Assembly: GCF_004365875.1 (NCBI RefSeq)
Contig: NZ_SODF01000001.1
Location: 3,162,001 to 3,226,000, forward strand
Source: Kribbella kalugense
GTDB lineage: Bacteria > Actinomycetota > Actinomycetes > Propionibacteriales > Kribbellaceae
Length of the DNA: 64,000 nt
Reading direction: 5' to 3'
Part shown: positions 9,528 through 18,647 of the stretch, in pieces
How positions within the stretch are numbered: the stretch's first letter is position 1
How the letters are laid out: each line of letters starts with the position of its first letter
The notes under the pieces: model-generated
Told to the model about the DNA's origin: nothing
Database searches by the model: none
Seen by the model: only the letters and a program-made list of their open reading frames with translations
Translations under genes and position numbers: made by a program

Positions 9528-10646
9528 GTGACGGATGCGACGCTGGTTCAACTCTTCGACGATCTGGCTGATCGGACACGCAATCCACTCATCTCCTACT
9601 TGGGCACGCGTGATGACCGGGGAGACTGGGGCGACGAGCCGCCGAGCGATGCTGATCTATTGGCAGAGCGGCGTCTCCTCGGCGCAATTACCCTCGCGGC
9701 GATCTCCATCATCGATGAATGCATCGCCGACATGCAGACCATCGGCGCAGCCGAAATGGATTCTGACGCCGAGCTGGATCCCGAGACCTACGCCGACACG
9801 TTCGTCTGGGACTACTTCCCACCTCGGTTCCGGGCCTCGTACGACCCGCAGTTCTTCGCCAAGGTCCTGGTCTCCGTGGTCAAGGTCAGCCATGATCTCG
9901 CCAACCCCGCGGCGGGCCGGCCTGCCTGCATCGCCGAGGAGATCATTGTCAATGCCATCTGCAAGTACGCCTACGCCTTGATGGACGAAGCGGGTCTCGA
10001 CTACGACGCGGACCTGGAAGAACTACTCCTGGACGACGCGGACTTCGAGTTGCTGTTCAGCAAGGACATGGACGGCGTCGAGGACGACCCCGCGATGCAA
10101 CGCTCCCTCGGGATGTGGCTTCCCCCGGTCGAAGGCTGGTTCACCCCATTCAACAGCGATCGGGTCGTGCATCCCTACGCCGAGACCAATGCAACGACCC
10201 CGCCCGTGCATGACCTCTTCCACCTGCTGGACTCGGACGAACTGCACGCGATGACCCGCGAGACGAACGTGGTAGATGCGCCCGCTCCGATCACGGGGCT
10301 TCCGCCAATCAGCGAAGTCGTGCATCTCGCCCGTCAAACGACGATCGCGGACCCAGCGACCTGGTTGGCTGACGACTCCGATGCGGAATCCAGCTACAGC
10401 GCACTGATCGAGATCTCCCAGCTTGCGAAGTCTGGTTGGCTGACTTGGGAGCCACATGAGTCGGCAGACGTCGTGCGCTCCGACGCCGTGGTCCGCTTTG
10501 CCCCACACCGCCACTACCCAGTTGGACCAGACCAACCGTGGGGCGAAGTAGCGATGACCAGTGGCGTCATTATGCACATCCCGTTGTCAGCAATCGTGTC
10601 CTACCGACCAGACCCCGCGATCTATGAGCGGTGGAACTCGATGTGA
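9528..10646 (+). CDS. Hypothetical protein, acidic, ICE-borne
   Basis: I do not recognise this family. From the GTG at 9528 it encodes 372 residues, strongly acidic in the N-terminal two thirds (many Asp and Glu, such as DADLEELLLDDADFELLFSKD). There is no signal peptide or membrane segment. An upstream in-frame ATG at 9480 is possible, but the following codons look less coding-like. It follows the integrase on the same strand with a 79-base gap and precedes a convergent regulator. A cytosolic accessory role is all that can be inferred. Confidence 0.6.
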   Translation: MTDATLVQLFDDLADRTRNPLISYLGTRDDRGDWGDEPPSDADLLAERRLLGAITLAAISIIDECIADMQTIGAAEMDSDAELDPETYADTFVWDYFPPRFRASYDPQFFAKVLVSVVKVSHDLANPAAGRPACIAEEIIVNAICKYAYALMDEAGLDYDADLEELLLDDADFELLFSKDMDGVEDDPAMQRSLGMWLPPVEGWFTPFNSDRVVHPYAETNATTPPVHDLFHLLDSDELHAMTRETNVVDAPAPITGLPPISEVVHLARQTTIADPATWLADDSDAESSYSALIEISQLAKSGWLTWEPHESADVVRSDAVVRFAPHRHYPVGPDQPWGEVAMTSGVIMHIPLSAIVSYRPDPAIYERWNSM

Positions 10647-10747
10647 TTCTCACCAGAGCCTGAGGACGGTCTTCGTCGACTTTGAGATCACCACAGTGGG
10701 ATCGGCCGGCGAAGGCGAAGTACATCGATCCGCACCGACTTGAGGCG

Positions 10748-12115
10748 TTAAGCGCTGGCCATCGCATCGACGCGCTCAAGCACCCCGATCATCCCATCGT
10801 GCGAAGCGTATGGACGTGCCAAGGATGCCATCGCCTGCAGCCGATCGGCAGCCCGAACTGAGTCGGTAGCCAGGGCCATGTCAACCGCCTGATGCCCGGC
10901 TGCGGCGGCACGGTCCGGCTGGGCGTCGAGGACGTAGCCGGTGGTGATGCTGATCGCATCAAACGTGCGGCTCCGCTCCTCCCCCGCACCTCTCGTCGCG
11001 TACGAGCGTTCAGCATGATCGATCGCCCGCTCCGCAAAGCGGTTCCGATGTTCGATGTGTGAGGCGAGGCAGCCATAGATGACCCCGGAGATTCCATCAA
11101 GGTCCGCCGGCGCAAGAAAGAACCGAGCCCACGATGGGACCTTGCTTTCGTCGACCCGCCCGAGTTCGTCCTGAGCACGCGCGAGTGAGTCCGACACTCT
11201 GTCCGCAGCGCCCAGCATTGCGTACGCCCAGGCCTCGTTGGCATGTAGGACAGCGACAGCCGCGAGGTTTCCGCTGTCCTGGGCAACGATCTGCCCGAGC
11301 TGCCATAGCCGCAGCGCCTCCTGCGCCCGGCCCAGGTGGATCGAGACGCGGCCAAGACGGTAGAAGCCACCGGCAATCAAGGCAAGCTCGTTGACTTCTC
11401 GGGCGAGGACAAGGCCAGCGGTCAGGTAGTGACGGGCCGCCGCGTGGTCGCCGAGATCGTGACTTGCCCACCCAGCGACCTGACACATGTCGGACAACGC
11501 GACCTTGAAGTCCCCCTCGGTCTGTTGCGTCTCAAACCTGCTGCCCAACATGCCACTCGCCCACGCGATGTAGCTGACTGCGGAGTCCCGGCAGGATCCG
11601 CCGCCACGCGTGGCATCGATTTGGCGGTGTTTATCGCAGACCGCGCGGACGAGATCGACGTGGGCTGCCGAAACCCGCTCAGGGGGGCCAGATGCGGCCG
11701 GATGCTTGACGGCTGCGTACTCGCTCAACTCTGCCGGAACTGGGCCAACCGCCAAGGCAGCCAGGGATCCGACGAACCCTGGGACGGCGGCGGGGTCGCG
11801 CAGTCTGACATCCGTCTTGGCGTCGCTAGTTGGCACATGAGATCCCACGCCCAGCAGGCCGCGGTCGATGCCAAAGCCATCCGCGATACGTAGCAGTACG
11901 TCGTACGACGTCACCAGCTGCTTGCCCTGGGAAATGCTTCGCACTCGGGTTTCCGTGAGACCTGACGCAGCTGCGAGCGCGCTCCTGCTGTAGCCGCGAT
12001 CCCTCAGGAACAGGAACAGCGTCTTGATGTCCTGCTCGGCCAGGCAATCCCGCAATGGCCGTCCCCCGTGCACGCCCGAGGTCCACCAGTGCGGATCTGG
12101 CCGTACCACGTGCAC
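10748..12115 (-). CDS. XRE-type regulator with TPR-like C-terminal region
   Basis: The protein has 455 residues. The helix-turn-helix is near residues 30-90 (LRDRGYSRSALAAASGLTET, then VRSISQGKQ). The remainder is helical and alanine-rich with TPR-like repeats, for example AARHYLTAGLVLAREVNELA and EEALRLW-type helices. This is the layout of many actinomycete signalling regulators whose TPR part binds a peptide or protein partner. The GTG at 12115 has a good AGGAGGG site seven bases upstream. It diverges from the next regulator with only 45 bases between start codons, so the two promoters overlap and mutual control is likely. Confidence 0.75.
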   Translation of the reverse strand: MHVVRPDPHWWTSGVHGGRPLRDCLAEQDIKTLFLFLRDRGYSRSALAAASGLTETRVRSISQGKQLVTSYDVLLRIADGFGIDRGLLGVGSHVPTSDAKTDVRLRDPAAVPGFVGSLAALAVGPVPAELSEYAAVKHPAASGPPERVSAAHVDLVRAVCDKHRQIDATRGGGSCRDSAVSYIAWASGMLGSRFETQQTEGDFKVALSDMCQVAGWASHDLGDHAAARHYLTAGLVLAREVNELALIAGGFYRLGRVSIHLGRAQEALRLWQLGQIVAQDSGNLAAVAVLHANEAWAYAMLGAADRVSDSLARAQDELGRVDESKVPSWARFFLAPADLDGISGVIYGCLASHIEHRNRFAERAIDHAERSYATRGAGEERSRTFDAISITTGYVLDAQPDRAAAAGHQAVDMALATDSVRAADRLQAMASLARPYASHDGMIGVLERVDAMASA

Positions 12116-12160
12116 GTCTCACCCTCCTCTGCTACTCGGTTTGGATACGATGAGCGAACC

Positions 12161-13624
12161 ATGGCTTCTTCGCGTGGGACACCTGTTCGAACGTCGAGAG
12201 TGGTGAAAGCGGTGAAGGAGCGAACGAGAAAGTCGAGCGCTGAACCGCGCCGCAACGCCAAGCTCGCGGCCGTCATCGCCGAGGCAGATTGGTCGCATGC
12301 GCAACTCGCGCACGCAGTTGGTCGAGTCGCCTTCGAAGCCGGTAACGAACGCCTCGTCTCGGTGGGCAGGTCTCACGTCTCCCACTGGGTCGCGGGGTCG
12401 ACGCCATCTGGTGACGCGCCGGCAGTCCTGGCTGAGGCCCTTTCCCGACGCCTTGGCAGGGTCGTCACTGTCGCCGAGATCGGCCTGTCCGGTCCGCAGC
12501 CGCCTGTAGCACTGGATTGGTCCGCAGATACGCTGACGACGCTCGCCGATCTGGGAAGAGGCAACGTGGACATCGAGCGCAGGTCTGTCCTGCGAGCCGC
12601 TGGCTACTCTGTGGCCGCACTCGCAGTGCCCTCACAGGCCTGGTGGGACACGATGGCGCGCCGTGGAGCCCAGCGCTCTGCGCGGACCGGCCGGTTGATC
12701 GGCGCAGGTGACCTGGAAGCGATCCGGGAGATGGCGGCCATGTTCACCCGGCTCGATCAGCGCCGTGGGGGCGGGCACGCGCGCACGGCTCTGGCGCAAT
12801 ACCTGACCTCGGATGTCGCCAGCGCGCTGAGAGCTGCCCACTCCAGCGCTGACATTCGCCGGGATCTGTTCTCCACCGCCGGCGAACTTGCGTACCTCAG
12901 TGGTTGGATGGCATTCGACAATGCCGAGCACGCGACCGCACAGAAGTACTTCACAGTCGCCGTCCAGCTCGCGGCCGAGGCCGACGACCCACCGCTGGCT
13001 GGCCACGTTCTGCGTGCGATGGCTCATCAGGCTGTCGATCTGGGCCACCCACGCCAAGCCGTCCAACTCGCGAAGGCGTCGTTGGACGGGCGACGGTCAA
13101 CCCTGGCAAGTCCCCGCGAACGGGCGTTGCTCGAGGTCGTCCATGCCAGAGCGCTGGCGGCCGATGGCGACGGCAGTGCCGCCGCGAAGGCTCTGTTGCG
13201 TGCTGAGGACAACCTTGCCAGCGCTACCAAGAGTGATGACGAACCCGGTCGGGTGTTCTTCTTCGGCGAAGCCAGCCTCGCCCACGAGACCGCGTGTACC
13301 CTGCGCGACCTCGGCGATCTGACCGCGGCGACATCCGAGTTCAGGCACAGCGTTCGTACCCGCAAGGCGGCGACCTTCACCCGCACGCACGCTGTGACCC
13401 TGGGATATCTCGGCGCGGTTCAGGCTCGTCAGGGCGCGATCGACGAAGCCTGCTCGACCTGGTCGATGGCTCTCGACGTCATGGATGGCGTGCACTCCGG
13501 CCGGACGCGTCAGACCGTCGTCGACATGCGCGCGGCCCTGTCGCCGTTCCGAGCCCGCGGCATCCCAGCGGCGACTGAACTCGACCATCGGGCTTCCCGC
13601 TACCTCGCCTCCGCGGCGAGGTGA
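12161..13624 (+). CDS. Helix-turn-helix/TPR regulator
   Basis: From the ATG at 12161 the protein has 487 residues. A basic N-terminus leads into a DNA-binding region (LAAVIAEADWSHAQLAHAVG ... SHVSHWVAGSTP, residues about 35-85). A long alpha-helical TPR-like region follows, with repeat phrases such as AQKYFTVAVQLAAEADDPPL. It resembles NsdA-type actinomycete regulators that pair an HTH with TPRs. No SD is visible, and a TACGAT -10 box lies ten bases before the ATG, so a leaderless mRNA is plausible. It sits upstream of trmO on the same strand and diverges from the 10748-12115 regulator. Confidence 0.72.
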   Translation: MASSRGTPVRTSRVVKAVKERTRKSSAEPRRNAKLAAVIAEADWSHAQLAHAVGRVAFEAGNERLVSVGRSHVSHWVAGSTPSGDAPAVLAEALSRRLGRVVTVAEIGLSGPQPPVALDWSADTLTTLADLGRGNVDIERRSVLRAAGYSVAALAVPSQAWWDTMARRGAQRSARTGRLIGAGDLEAIREMAAMFTRLDQRRGGGHARTALAQYLTSDVASALRAAHSSADIRRDLFSTAGELAYLSGWMAFDNAEHATAQKYFTVAVQLAAEADDPPLAGHVLRAMAHQAVDLGHPRQAVQLAKASLDGRRSTLASPRERALLEVVHARALAADGDGSAAAKALLRAEDNLASATKSDDEPGRVFFFGEASLAHETACTLRDLGDLTAATSEFRHSVRTRKAATFTRTHAVTLGYLGAVQARQGAIDEACSTWSMALDVMDGVHSGRTRQTVVDMRAALSPFRARGIPAATELDHRASRYLASAAR

Positions 13625-13673
13625 TCACACCGCATTTATCGCCCGTCAACCTCGTCGATCGAAGGATGTCTCT

Positions 13674-14156
13674 ATGACGCACCGCGCTCTCACGGTCGAA
13701 CCCATCGCCCAGGTGATCGGTGGCCGGCGCGAACCTACCGATGACTACTGGGGCGGCACGCGCTCCATCCTGCGGATCGACAACGAGCGGTTCGACGAAC
13801 AATCCACGGTCGGGCTGGATGCGTTCACTCACCTCGAGGTTGTGTTCTTCTTCCACCTCAGCGACCAGAGCGACCTGAACTTGGGCGCTCGCCGCCCCAG
13901 GGACAACCCGGCCTGGCCCCAGGTCGGCGCGTTTGGCCACCGGAACATGCGCCGGGTGAATTGGCTCGGGATCTCCCGCTGTCGCCTATTGAAGGTCGAT
14001 GGCCTCGACCTTCACGTCGAGGATCTCGATGCCGTGGACGGCACTCCCGTTCTGGACATCAAGCCGTGGTTCGACGAGTTCGGCCCCCGGGGCGCGACCC
14101 ACCAGCCGGCTTGGACCACCGACATGCTTGTCAACTACTTCGCGCCCACCAAATAG
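13674..14156 (+). CDS. trmO: TrmO-like tRNA m6t6A37 methyltransferase
   Basis: The start is the ATG at 13674, with GAAGGA about eight bases upstream. The 160-residue protein matches the TrmO/YaeB (UPF0066) beta-barrel family, which N6-methylates t6A37 in tRNA-Thr using SAM. Family blocks visible are EPIAQVIGGRREPTDDYWGG, the FDEQSTVGLDAFTHLEVVFF strand pair, GARRPRDNP, VGAFGHRNMRRVNWLGISRC, the metal-proximal VEDLDAVDGTPVLDIKPWFD, and a short C-terminal tail. Residue count and order match. Its presence in an ICE regulatory region is unusual, and it could modulate host translation. Confidence 0.8.
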   Translation: MTHRALTVEPIAQVIGGRREPTDDYWGGTRSILRIDNERFDEQSTVGLDAFTHLEVVFFFHLSDQSDLNLGARRPRDNPAWPQVGAFGHRNMRRVNWLGISRCRLLKVDGLDLHVEDLDAVDGTPVLDIKPWFDEFGPRGATHQPAWTTDMLVNYFAPTK

Positions 14157-14161
14157 TCCGC

Positions 14162-15565
14162 TCAAAGATCTTTCGCACGAGCAATGTATCGAATCGCGGC
14201 GTTCAAACCCCGCGTCGACAGCAACCGACTACGCGGATGGGCGATGTCGTCAACTCCCTCATGTGCGAGCTCCGCACATCGCCGTTGGAACCACGGCCAC
14301 GGCACGTCCAGACGATTAGCGATCGCTTCCAGCCTGCGTTTCGAGGACTGCTCGGTGACCGACGGCAGCTCGCGCGCTTGTTCAGCGCCATCGCGGGGCA
14401 CCGCTCGGCACGACCATGGTGCGCTTGCATCGACGCAGCACAGACCCGAAGCACCAAGCCAGTTCGCGACGATCGACTCATCGCCGAGCACGGACTGCTC
14501 GACCTCTGCGGGCTCACACTCGGAATTCAGGGCCACTGCGATCCCGAACGACTCCATCAGCGCGGCCGCCAGCAAGAGCAGAACCCGCTCGTACGTCGGT
14601 GAGTCCGCAACGTCCGTTTCCAGGAGGTAGAACTCGCGCCGCATCCGCGGGAACCACCGCGAGGTACGACGAAGGTACTCGAACCTGTGTCGCCACAGCA
14701 GCCACGAGGTCGCATCCTCGCCGCATCTCTCCCGTGTCCATAAGCACGGCTGACCCGACAACCGCTCGAGATTGCGAGTGATATGCCGAGTGCACATCCA
14801 GGACTCCAGCCACTGTCTGGCGACCGGAGTAAGCGTAGGCACTTCGGCCGGTGGTATATCTGACAAGCAATGCCTGACGTCGGGCGCCAGCACTGCCTGA
14901 AGAGTCGAGAGTTGACCATCGTCTGCCAACAACGCCACGTCCGTGTTTGTCACTGCCCAGATGATGCCGACCGTCAGATCATCCACGGATGTTGCCGACG
15001 AAACTGGTTGCGGACCCGTTCGGCGTCCAACACGGTCAGCGAAGCGGCGGCCTTCCAGAATGCACAACTGCTGCTTGTCATCAACGACCACGACAAACGT
15101 ACGACGGTCGGGCCGGTTCAGCACAACATCAGGTCCTGGAGCGACCATCAACCATCCGTCCCCCGGCGATACTGCCTCGCAACGATGAGCCTCGACGTCC
15201 ACCCCGGAGAACGACCGGCCATCAGGGATACGCAGGGTATTGGACCTGGCTGCGGGCAGTTGGCCAGCCATGAGATCGATGAGAGACGTGACTTCCGGTT
15301 CCTTCGGCGCTCTGACACGTCGCTTGTTGAAAAAGCCGAGATCGGCCGGTTGTGGCTTCTGAAGCACACGACACAGAGCCGTCCGAACGTGGGCCGGTGG
15401 CCATGTATACAAACCACACTCCCAGTCAGAGATGGACTTCGCGGTGATGACACTCTCCTTGCCTGTGGCGTTGTAGATCTCTGCACTGACCCGGTCAGCC
15501 AGGCGGCGCTGTGTCATAGATCCTCGAGCTTTTCGCAGCAGCCTGTTCGGCTCCCGATCGACCAT
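14162..15565 (-). CDS. XRE-family DNA-binding protein, large
   Basis: The 467-residue protein starts at ATG 15565 after AAGGAGGG. An N-terminal XRE-like domain covers about residues 5-75 (LLRKARGSMTQRRLADRV ... AKSISDWECGLYTWPP). The rest has no motif I recognise. It has a central mixed region with a VVVVDDKQQLCILEGRRF strand and a C-terminal helical part with LEAIANRLDVPWPWFQRRC, which could be a second helix-turn-helix. It converges on trmO (five bases apart). The same N-terminal domain style recurs in the 19618-20013 protein, which suggests paralogous regulators within the element. Confidence 0.68.
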   Translation of the reverse strand: MVDREPNRLLRKARGSMTQRRLADRVSAEIYNATGKESVITAKSISDWECGLYTWPPAHVRTALCRVLQKPQPADLGFFNKRRVRAPKEPEVTSLIDLMAGQLPAARSNTLRIPDGRSFSGVDVEAHRCEAVSPGDGWLMVAPGPDVVLNRPDRRTFVVVVDDKQQLCILEGRRFADRVGRRTGPQPVSSATSVDDLTVGIIWAVTNTDVALLADDGQLSTLQAVLAPDVRHCLSDIPPAEVPTLTPVARQWLESWMCTRHITRNLERLSGQPCLWTRERCGEDATSWLLWRHRFEYLRRTSRWFPRMRREFYLLETDVADSPTYERVLLLLAAALMESFGIAVALNSECEPAEVEQSVLGDESIVANWLGASGLCCVDASAPWSCRAVPRDGAEQARELPSVTEQSSKRRLEAIANRLDVPWPWFQRRCAELAHEGVDDIAHPRSRLLSTRGLNAAIRYIARAKDL

Positions 15566-15680
15566 GAAGCTGATCCCTCCTTCTGTCGGAGGAAGGATGC
15601 CGTGAAGCCCCAGGGCATCGACACGGCATCAACAGACGTCCGAAAATGTTTCCCTCCCGGCCAAACGCCTGGAAATGTCC

Positions 15681-15693
15681 TAGGTTGGGTCCG
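15681..15693 (+). promoter_or_regulatory. -10 element for leaderless start at 15693
   Basis: TAGGTT at 15681-15686 lies seven bases upstream of the GTG at 15693. Transcription would start on or next to the start codon, a common actinobacterial arrangement. No SD is seen. Confidence 0.4.
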
Positions 15694-16436
15694 TGGCTAA
15701 CGAACGACTGCGCGCCGCGCTCGCCGAGCACAACCTGACCTACCTGGCGCTCGCCGATGAGCTGGGCGTCAACGTCAAGACGGTCGAGCGATGGGTCGCC
15801 CATGACTACATCCCGTTTCCCCGCAATCGCCATCGGTTGGCCACACGGCTCGGGCGGGACGAGGTCTACCTCTTCCCCACTGCAGTAACCGGCCAGCGCG
15901 CCGGCGCGGTGTCCGAGAGCGAGATCGTCCGTGTCTACCCTCAGCTGTCCGACATCTCGGCGGATGCGTGGCGAACGTTCTTCGAGTCCGGCGACAACGA
16001 CATCGGCATACTCGTGTATGCGGGTCTGTTCGTTGCCGAAAGCACTCAGCTGCAACGAGTCATCCGCAAGAAGGCGAAAGCCGGCGCGAGTGTCCGGATC
16101 CTGCTCGGAGATCCCGATGACTCGCATGTCGCCGAGCGCGGGCGGGAGCAGGGCATCGGTGAGGCGTTAGCTGCGAAAGTCCGCAACTCCATGGTTCTCT
16201 TCAGTACCTTGGCTACAGTCCCCGGCATAGAGTTTCGGACCCATCGCACGATTCTTTACAACTCGATCTTCCGCGCTGATGACACTCTCTTGGTCAACAC
16301 CCACCTCTACGGGCTGCCCGCCGCACAAGCTCCGGCGTGGCATCTGCGTAGGATCCCTGGCGGCCAACTCGCGGGCCACTACCTCGAGAGTTTCGAGCGG
16401 GTCTGGGAGAGTGCCCTGCCGATCGGAGAGCCATGA
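15693..16436 (+). CDS. HTH regulator with PLD-like C-terminal domain (DUF5919-like), copy 1
   Basis: The protein has 247 residues. An N-terminal helix-turn-helix (LTYLALADELGVNVKTVERW) is followed by a domain with FRTHRTILYNSIFRADDTLL, a phospholipase-D-like HKD-type pocket in degenerate form, and a terminal helix FERVWE. It is clearly paralogous to the 16494-17225 protein, which has the same order and matching phrases (LYNSIFRADDTLLVNTH versus LYNSLYRADDQLLVNQH). Such proteins are common actinomycete regulators thought to sense a ligand with the PLD-like part. The start is a leaderless GTG. Confidence 0.75.
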   Translation: MANERLRAALAEHNLTYLALADELGVNVKTVERWVAHDYIPFPRNRHRLATRLGRDEVYLFPTAVTGQRAGAVSESEIVRVYPQLSDISADAWRTFFESGDNDIGILVYAGLFVAESTQLQRVIRKKAKAGASVRILLGDPDDSHVAERGREQGIGEALAAKVRNSMVLFSTLATVPGIEFRTHRTILYNSIFRADDTLLVNTHLYGLPAAQAPAWHLRRIPGGQLAGHYLESFERVWESALPIGEP

Positions 16437-16489
16437 TGCCCCGTCCGATCAACTACGACACTGGTTATCAGATCCAGGACCTCGTCTGA
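16433..16489 (+). pseudogene. 18-codon ORF coupled to the upstream regulator, possible gene remnant
   Basis: ATG at 16433 overlaps the preceding stop (ATGA), the usual sign of an operon partner. The reading then ends after 18 codons at a TGA, five bases before the stop of the convergent paralogue. The encoded start MMPRPINYDTGYQIQDLV looks like a real protein N-terminus. It may be the stub of a lost downstream gene or a genuine short peptide. Confidence 0.35.
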
Positions 16490-16493
16490 GCCC

Positions 16494-17225
16494 TTAGCCT
16501 CTGAAAGCGCGCAGCGAGTCAGCCTGCGACCAGATGGTCTCAAAACTGGCTAGATACGACCGGAAGATGTCGCCAGCCGGAGCACGTCGATAGTGGAAGA
16601 CCGGAGACTCGGCGTCCGCGATCCCATGGGCGTGCTGGTTGACCAAGAGTTGGTCATCTGCGCGGTACAGCGAGTTGTAGAGGCCGATGTCGTGCAGTCG
16701 CATCTCGAATCCGTTGTACGGCAATAGTGGTTGAAGTAGTGACACCGCACGTCGCGCGTTCGACACCCTCATCTCGGTCTCCGCATCGAGGTCGCCAACT
16801 GCCGCTGTCGCCTCGCCTGGAGCCCACAGACCCACTCTCACTCGAGCACCCGCCGCGCACTTTTCGCGGAGGCAATGCACGAAGTTCGTGTCCTGGAGAA
16901 GGAACAGCGCGTCGTCGGCGACAATGCCGATCTCCGTGACGGCGGAGTCGAAGAGCGACAGCCAGAACTCGTGCATGACTGCCGCGCGACGAGGGTAGAC
17001 GGCGACGAGATCGGGCTGACGAGCTCCGCTCAGCTCGGGCCACGCCACCTCCTCCCCGATGCCGAGCAGTTTGGTCAGGGTGGCGCGATGCCGCGCTTGC
17101 GGCAGCTGACCGTGCAGCCAGTTCCGCACGGTCTTCGGATCGACGGCCACTTCGGCAGCCACGTCCGTCTCAGTGAGGTTCGCGCCGTACATCGCTCGCC
17201 GAAGCACCTCGTTCACTATGCTCAA
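16494..17225 (-). CDS. HTH regulator with PLD-like C-terminal domain (DUF5919-like), copy 2
   Basis: The 243-residue paralogue of the 15693-16436 gene lies in convergent orientation. The HTH is at about residues 15-45 (NLTETDVAAEVAVDPKTVRNW), and the PLD-like pocket is at LYNSLYRADDQLLVNQHAHG. The ATG-less start is TTG at 17225, or GTG at 17216 as an alternative. Upstream lie four phased ATGTCT-type repeats that could be its operator. Identity to copy 1 is modest, so the pair is an old duplication or two independent acquisitions. Confidence 0.72.
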   Translation of the reverse strand: MSIVNEVLRRAMYGANLTETDVAAEVAVDPKTVRNWLHGQLPQARHRATLTKLLGIGEEVAWPELSGARQPDLVAVYPRRAAVMHEFWLSLFDSAVTEIGIVADDALFLLQDTNFVHCLREKCAAGARVRVGLWAPGEATAAVGDLDAETEMRVSNARRAVSLLQPLLPYNGFEMRLHDIGLYNSLYRADDQLLVNQHAHGIADAESPVFHYRRAPAGDIFRSYLASFETIWSQADSLRAFRG

Positions 17226-17241
17226 CCTTGCCAGCCACTAG

Positions 17242-17292
17242 ATGTCTATGGATGTCTGTTGGAAGGTAGCACGAAAATGTACATAAATGTCT
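17242..17292. promoter_or_regulatory. Two pairs of 10-bp-phased ATGTCT repeats
   Basis: ATGTCT occurs at 17242, 17252 and 17287, with the variant ATGTAC at 17277. Members of each pair are exactly ten bases apart, so they face the same side of the helix, and the pairs are 35 bases apart. They lie just upstream of the 17225 regulator start and are a good operator candidate. Confidence 0.4.
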
Positions 17293-17523
17293 CTCTGTTC
17301 GAGCGGCCACACCGGCTGCATATCCTCGATATCCGGCACGATCGGCGTATCTCGCCAGAACCATGGCCCGAACCTTCTGGATGACTTGGCGCTCCTCTTC
17401 CGAGTGCGTCGAAGCCACCTCGACTGCCAGGGCGTTCCCGTCGAGCTCTGCGACCTCGGGCCGGCGGCATCGGGAAGTGGTCGAACGTGTCCTCTACGCT
17501 GCAGGGACGCTAACTTCTACGGT

Positions 17524-18474
17524 GTGACGACTCTCAGCTGCGACGAACGCGATCGCCTCGACACGGCGCTGCATGAGATAGCTGCCGCTGCTGGCATCGA
17601 CCCGACAGGCGCCCGACTCCTGCGCTACACCATGAACGCGGTGTTTTACGCGCCAACAGCGGACGTCGTACTGCGAATCGCACCATCCGACCACGTCCGC
17701 GAGGTCCGTCAAACCGCCGCGGTCGCCAGCCGATTCGCCGAGTTGGATCTGCCCACCGTTCGGCTTGCACCAGGCCTTAGGGAGCCGATCGAGACGTCGG
17801 CATGGACGGCAACCGCGTGGACTTACCTACCCCAACCTGCCGGTCACCGGCATGAGCTGGTGGACCTTGCCTCCCCGCTGCTGTCCATACATTCCATTCA
17901 TCATCTTGAACTCGCCATCCCCGAATGGGACGTGATCGACCGCTGCGAGAATCGCGTGCGGAAGGTAGCGGATGCTACGGGCGAAGCCATGGACTACCTG
18001 CACGCATGGGCGAACCGTGAGCTCAATCTGTCAATCCTTCAGGTCGCCGATCGGCTACTGCAGCGCTGCACTGAGCTGCGTTCGACCATCGCAGCTGCCC
18101 AGTGGGCCTTGCCCGTCAGCGTCATCCACGGCGATGCACATGCTGGGAATTTGCTCAGCACGCCCCTTCGTGTGGTTCTGATCGACCTGGACTCAGTTCG
18201 CGTCGGCCCTCCAGAGTGGGACTTGGTCCCGGCTGCACACGGGGTGGGGCGGTTCGCCGACTCGTACCGAGAGTACGAAGACTTCGCGTCCTCGTACGGC
18301 TTCGATCTATTCTCCTCCCCCAATTGGCCAGTCTTGCGCGACGTGCGGGACCTCCAGCTGGTGACCAGCGTGATCGCGAGACTCCTTGGCCGGCCAGATG
18401 TCGCGGAGGAGCTCGGCCATCGCTTGCGCAGCTACTTCGCGAAAGATGACGCGATCTGGCATCGCTTCAAGTAG
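17524..18474 (+). CDS. Aminoglycoside phosphotransferase (APH)-family kinase
   Basis: From the GTG at 17524 the protein has 316 residues. The APH/choline-kinase catalytic loop is clear: HGDAHAGNLL (catalytic Asp) followed by the metal-binding LIDLDSVRVGPPEWDLVP. An N-lobe VVLRIAPSDHVREVRQ segment carries the likely ATP-binding region. The substrate is unknown; family members phosphorylate antibiotics, sugars or choline, so resistance is not established. A TAACTT -10 box eight bases before the start suggests a leaderless transcript, and a strong hairpin follows the stop. Confidence 0.78.
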   Translation: MTTLSCDERDRLDTALHEIAAAAGIDPTGARLLRYTMNAVFYAPTADVVLRIAPSDHVREVRQTAAVASRFAELDLPTVRLAPGLREPIETSAWTATAWTYLPQPAGHRHELVDLASPLLSIHSIHHLELAIPEWDVIDRCENRVRKVADATGEAMDYLHAWANRELNLSILQVADRLLQRCTELRSTIAAAQWALPVSVIHGDAHAGNLLSTPLRVVLIDLDSVRVGPPEWDLVPAAHGVGRFADSYREYEDFASSYGFDLFSSPNWPVLRDVRDLQLVTSVIARLLGRPDVAEELGHRLRSYFAKDDAIWHRFK

Positions 18475-18494
18475 TCCGCCTGTACCACGCGCCC

Positions 18495-18521
18495 CATGGG
18501 GGTCCACGGTGGACCCCCATG
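18495..18521 (+). terminator. Perfect 12-bp hairpin after the phosphotransferase gene
   Basis: CATGGGGGTCCA and TGGACCCCCATG flank a CGG loop, 21 bases after the stop. There is no T-run. The stem is very stable and works in both directions as a transcript end. Confidence 0.6.
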
Positions 18522-18647
18522 CTGGGCTGATCAACCAGAGTCAACGCGCCGACACTCGGTCACCTAGCGCAATACCGCGCTATCTGTGACCCGGGCATGT
18601 CGCTCGTCTCACGGGCCCAACCCACCAGGCTCACACGGGAGGCATAC

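Noticed and set aside
16351..16370. TCCCTGGCGGC, same as part of the tRNA-Lys 3' end
   Set aside because: Eleven-base match inside a coding gene, with no further similarity.
17170..17418. Minus-strand 82-residue ORF upstream of the 17225 regulator
   Set aside because: It overlaps the likely operator and regulator start, with no motif or SD.
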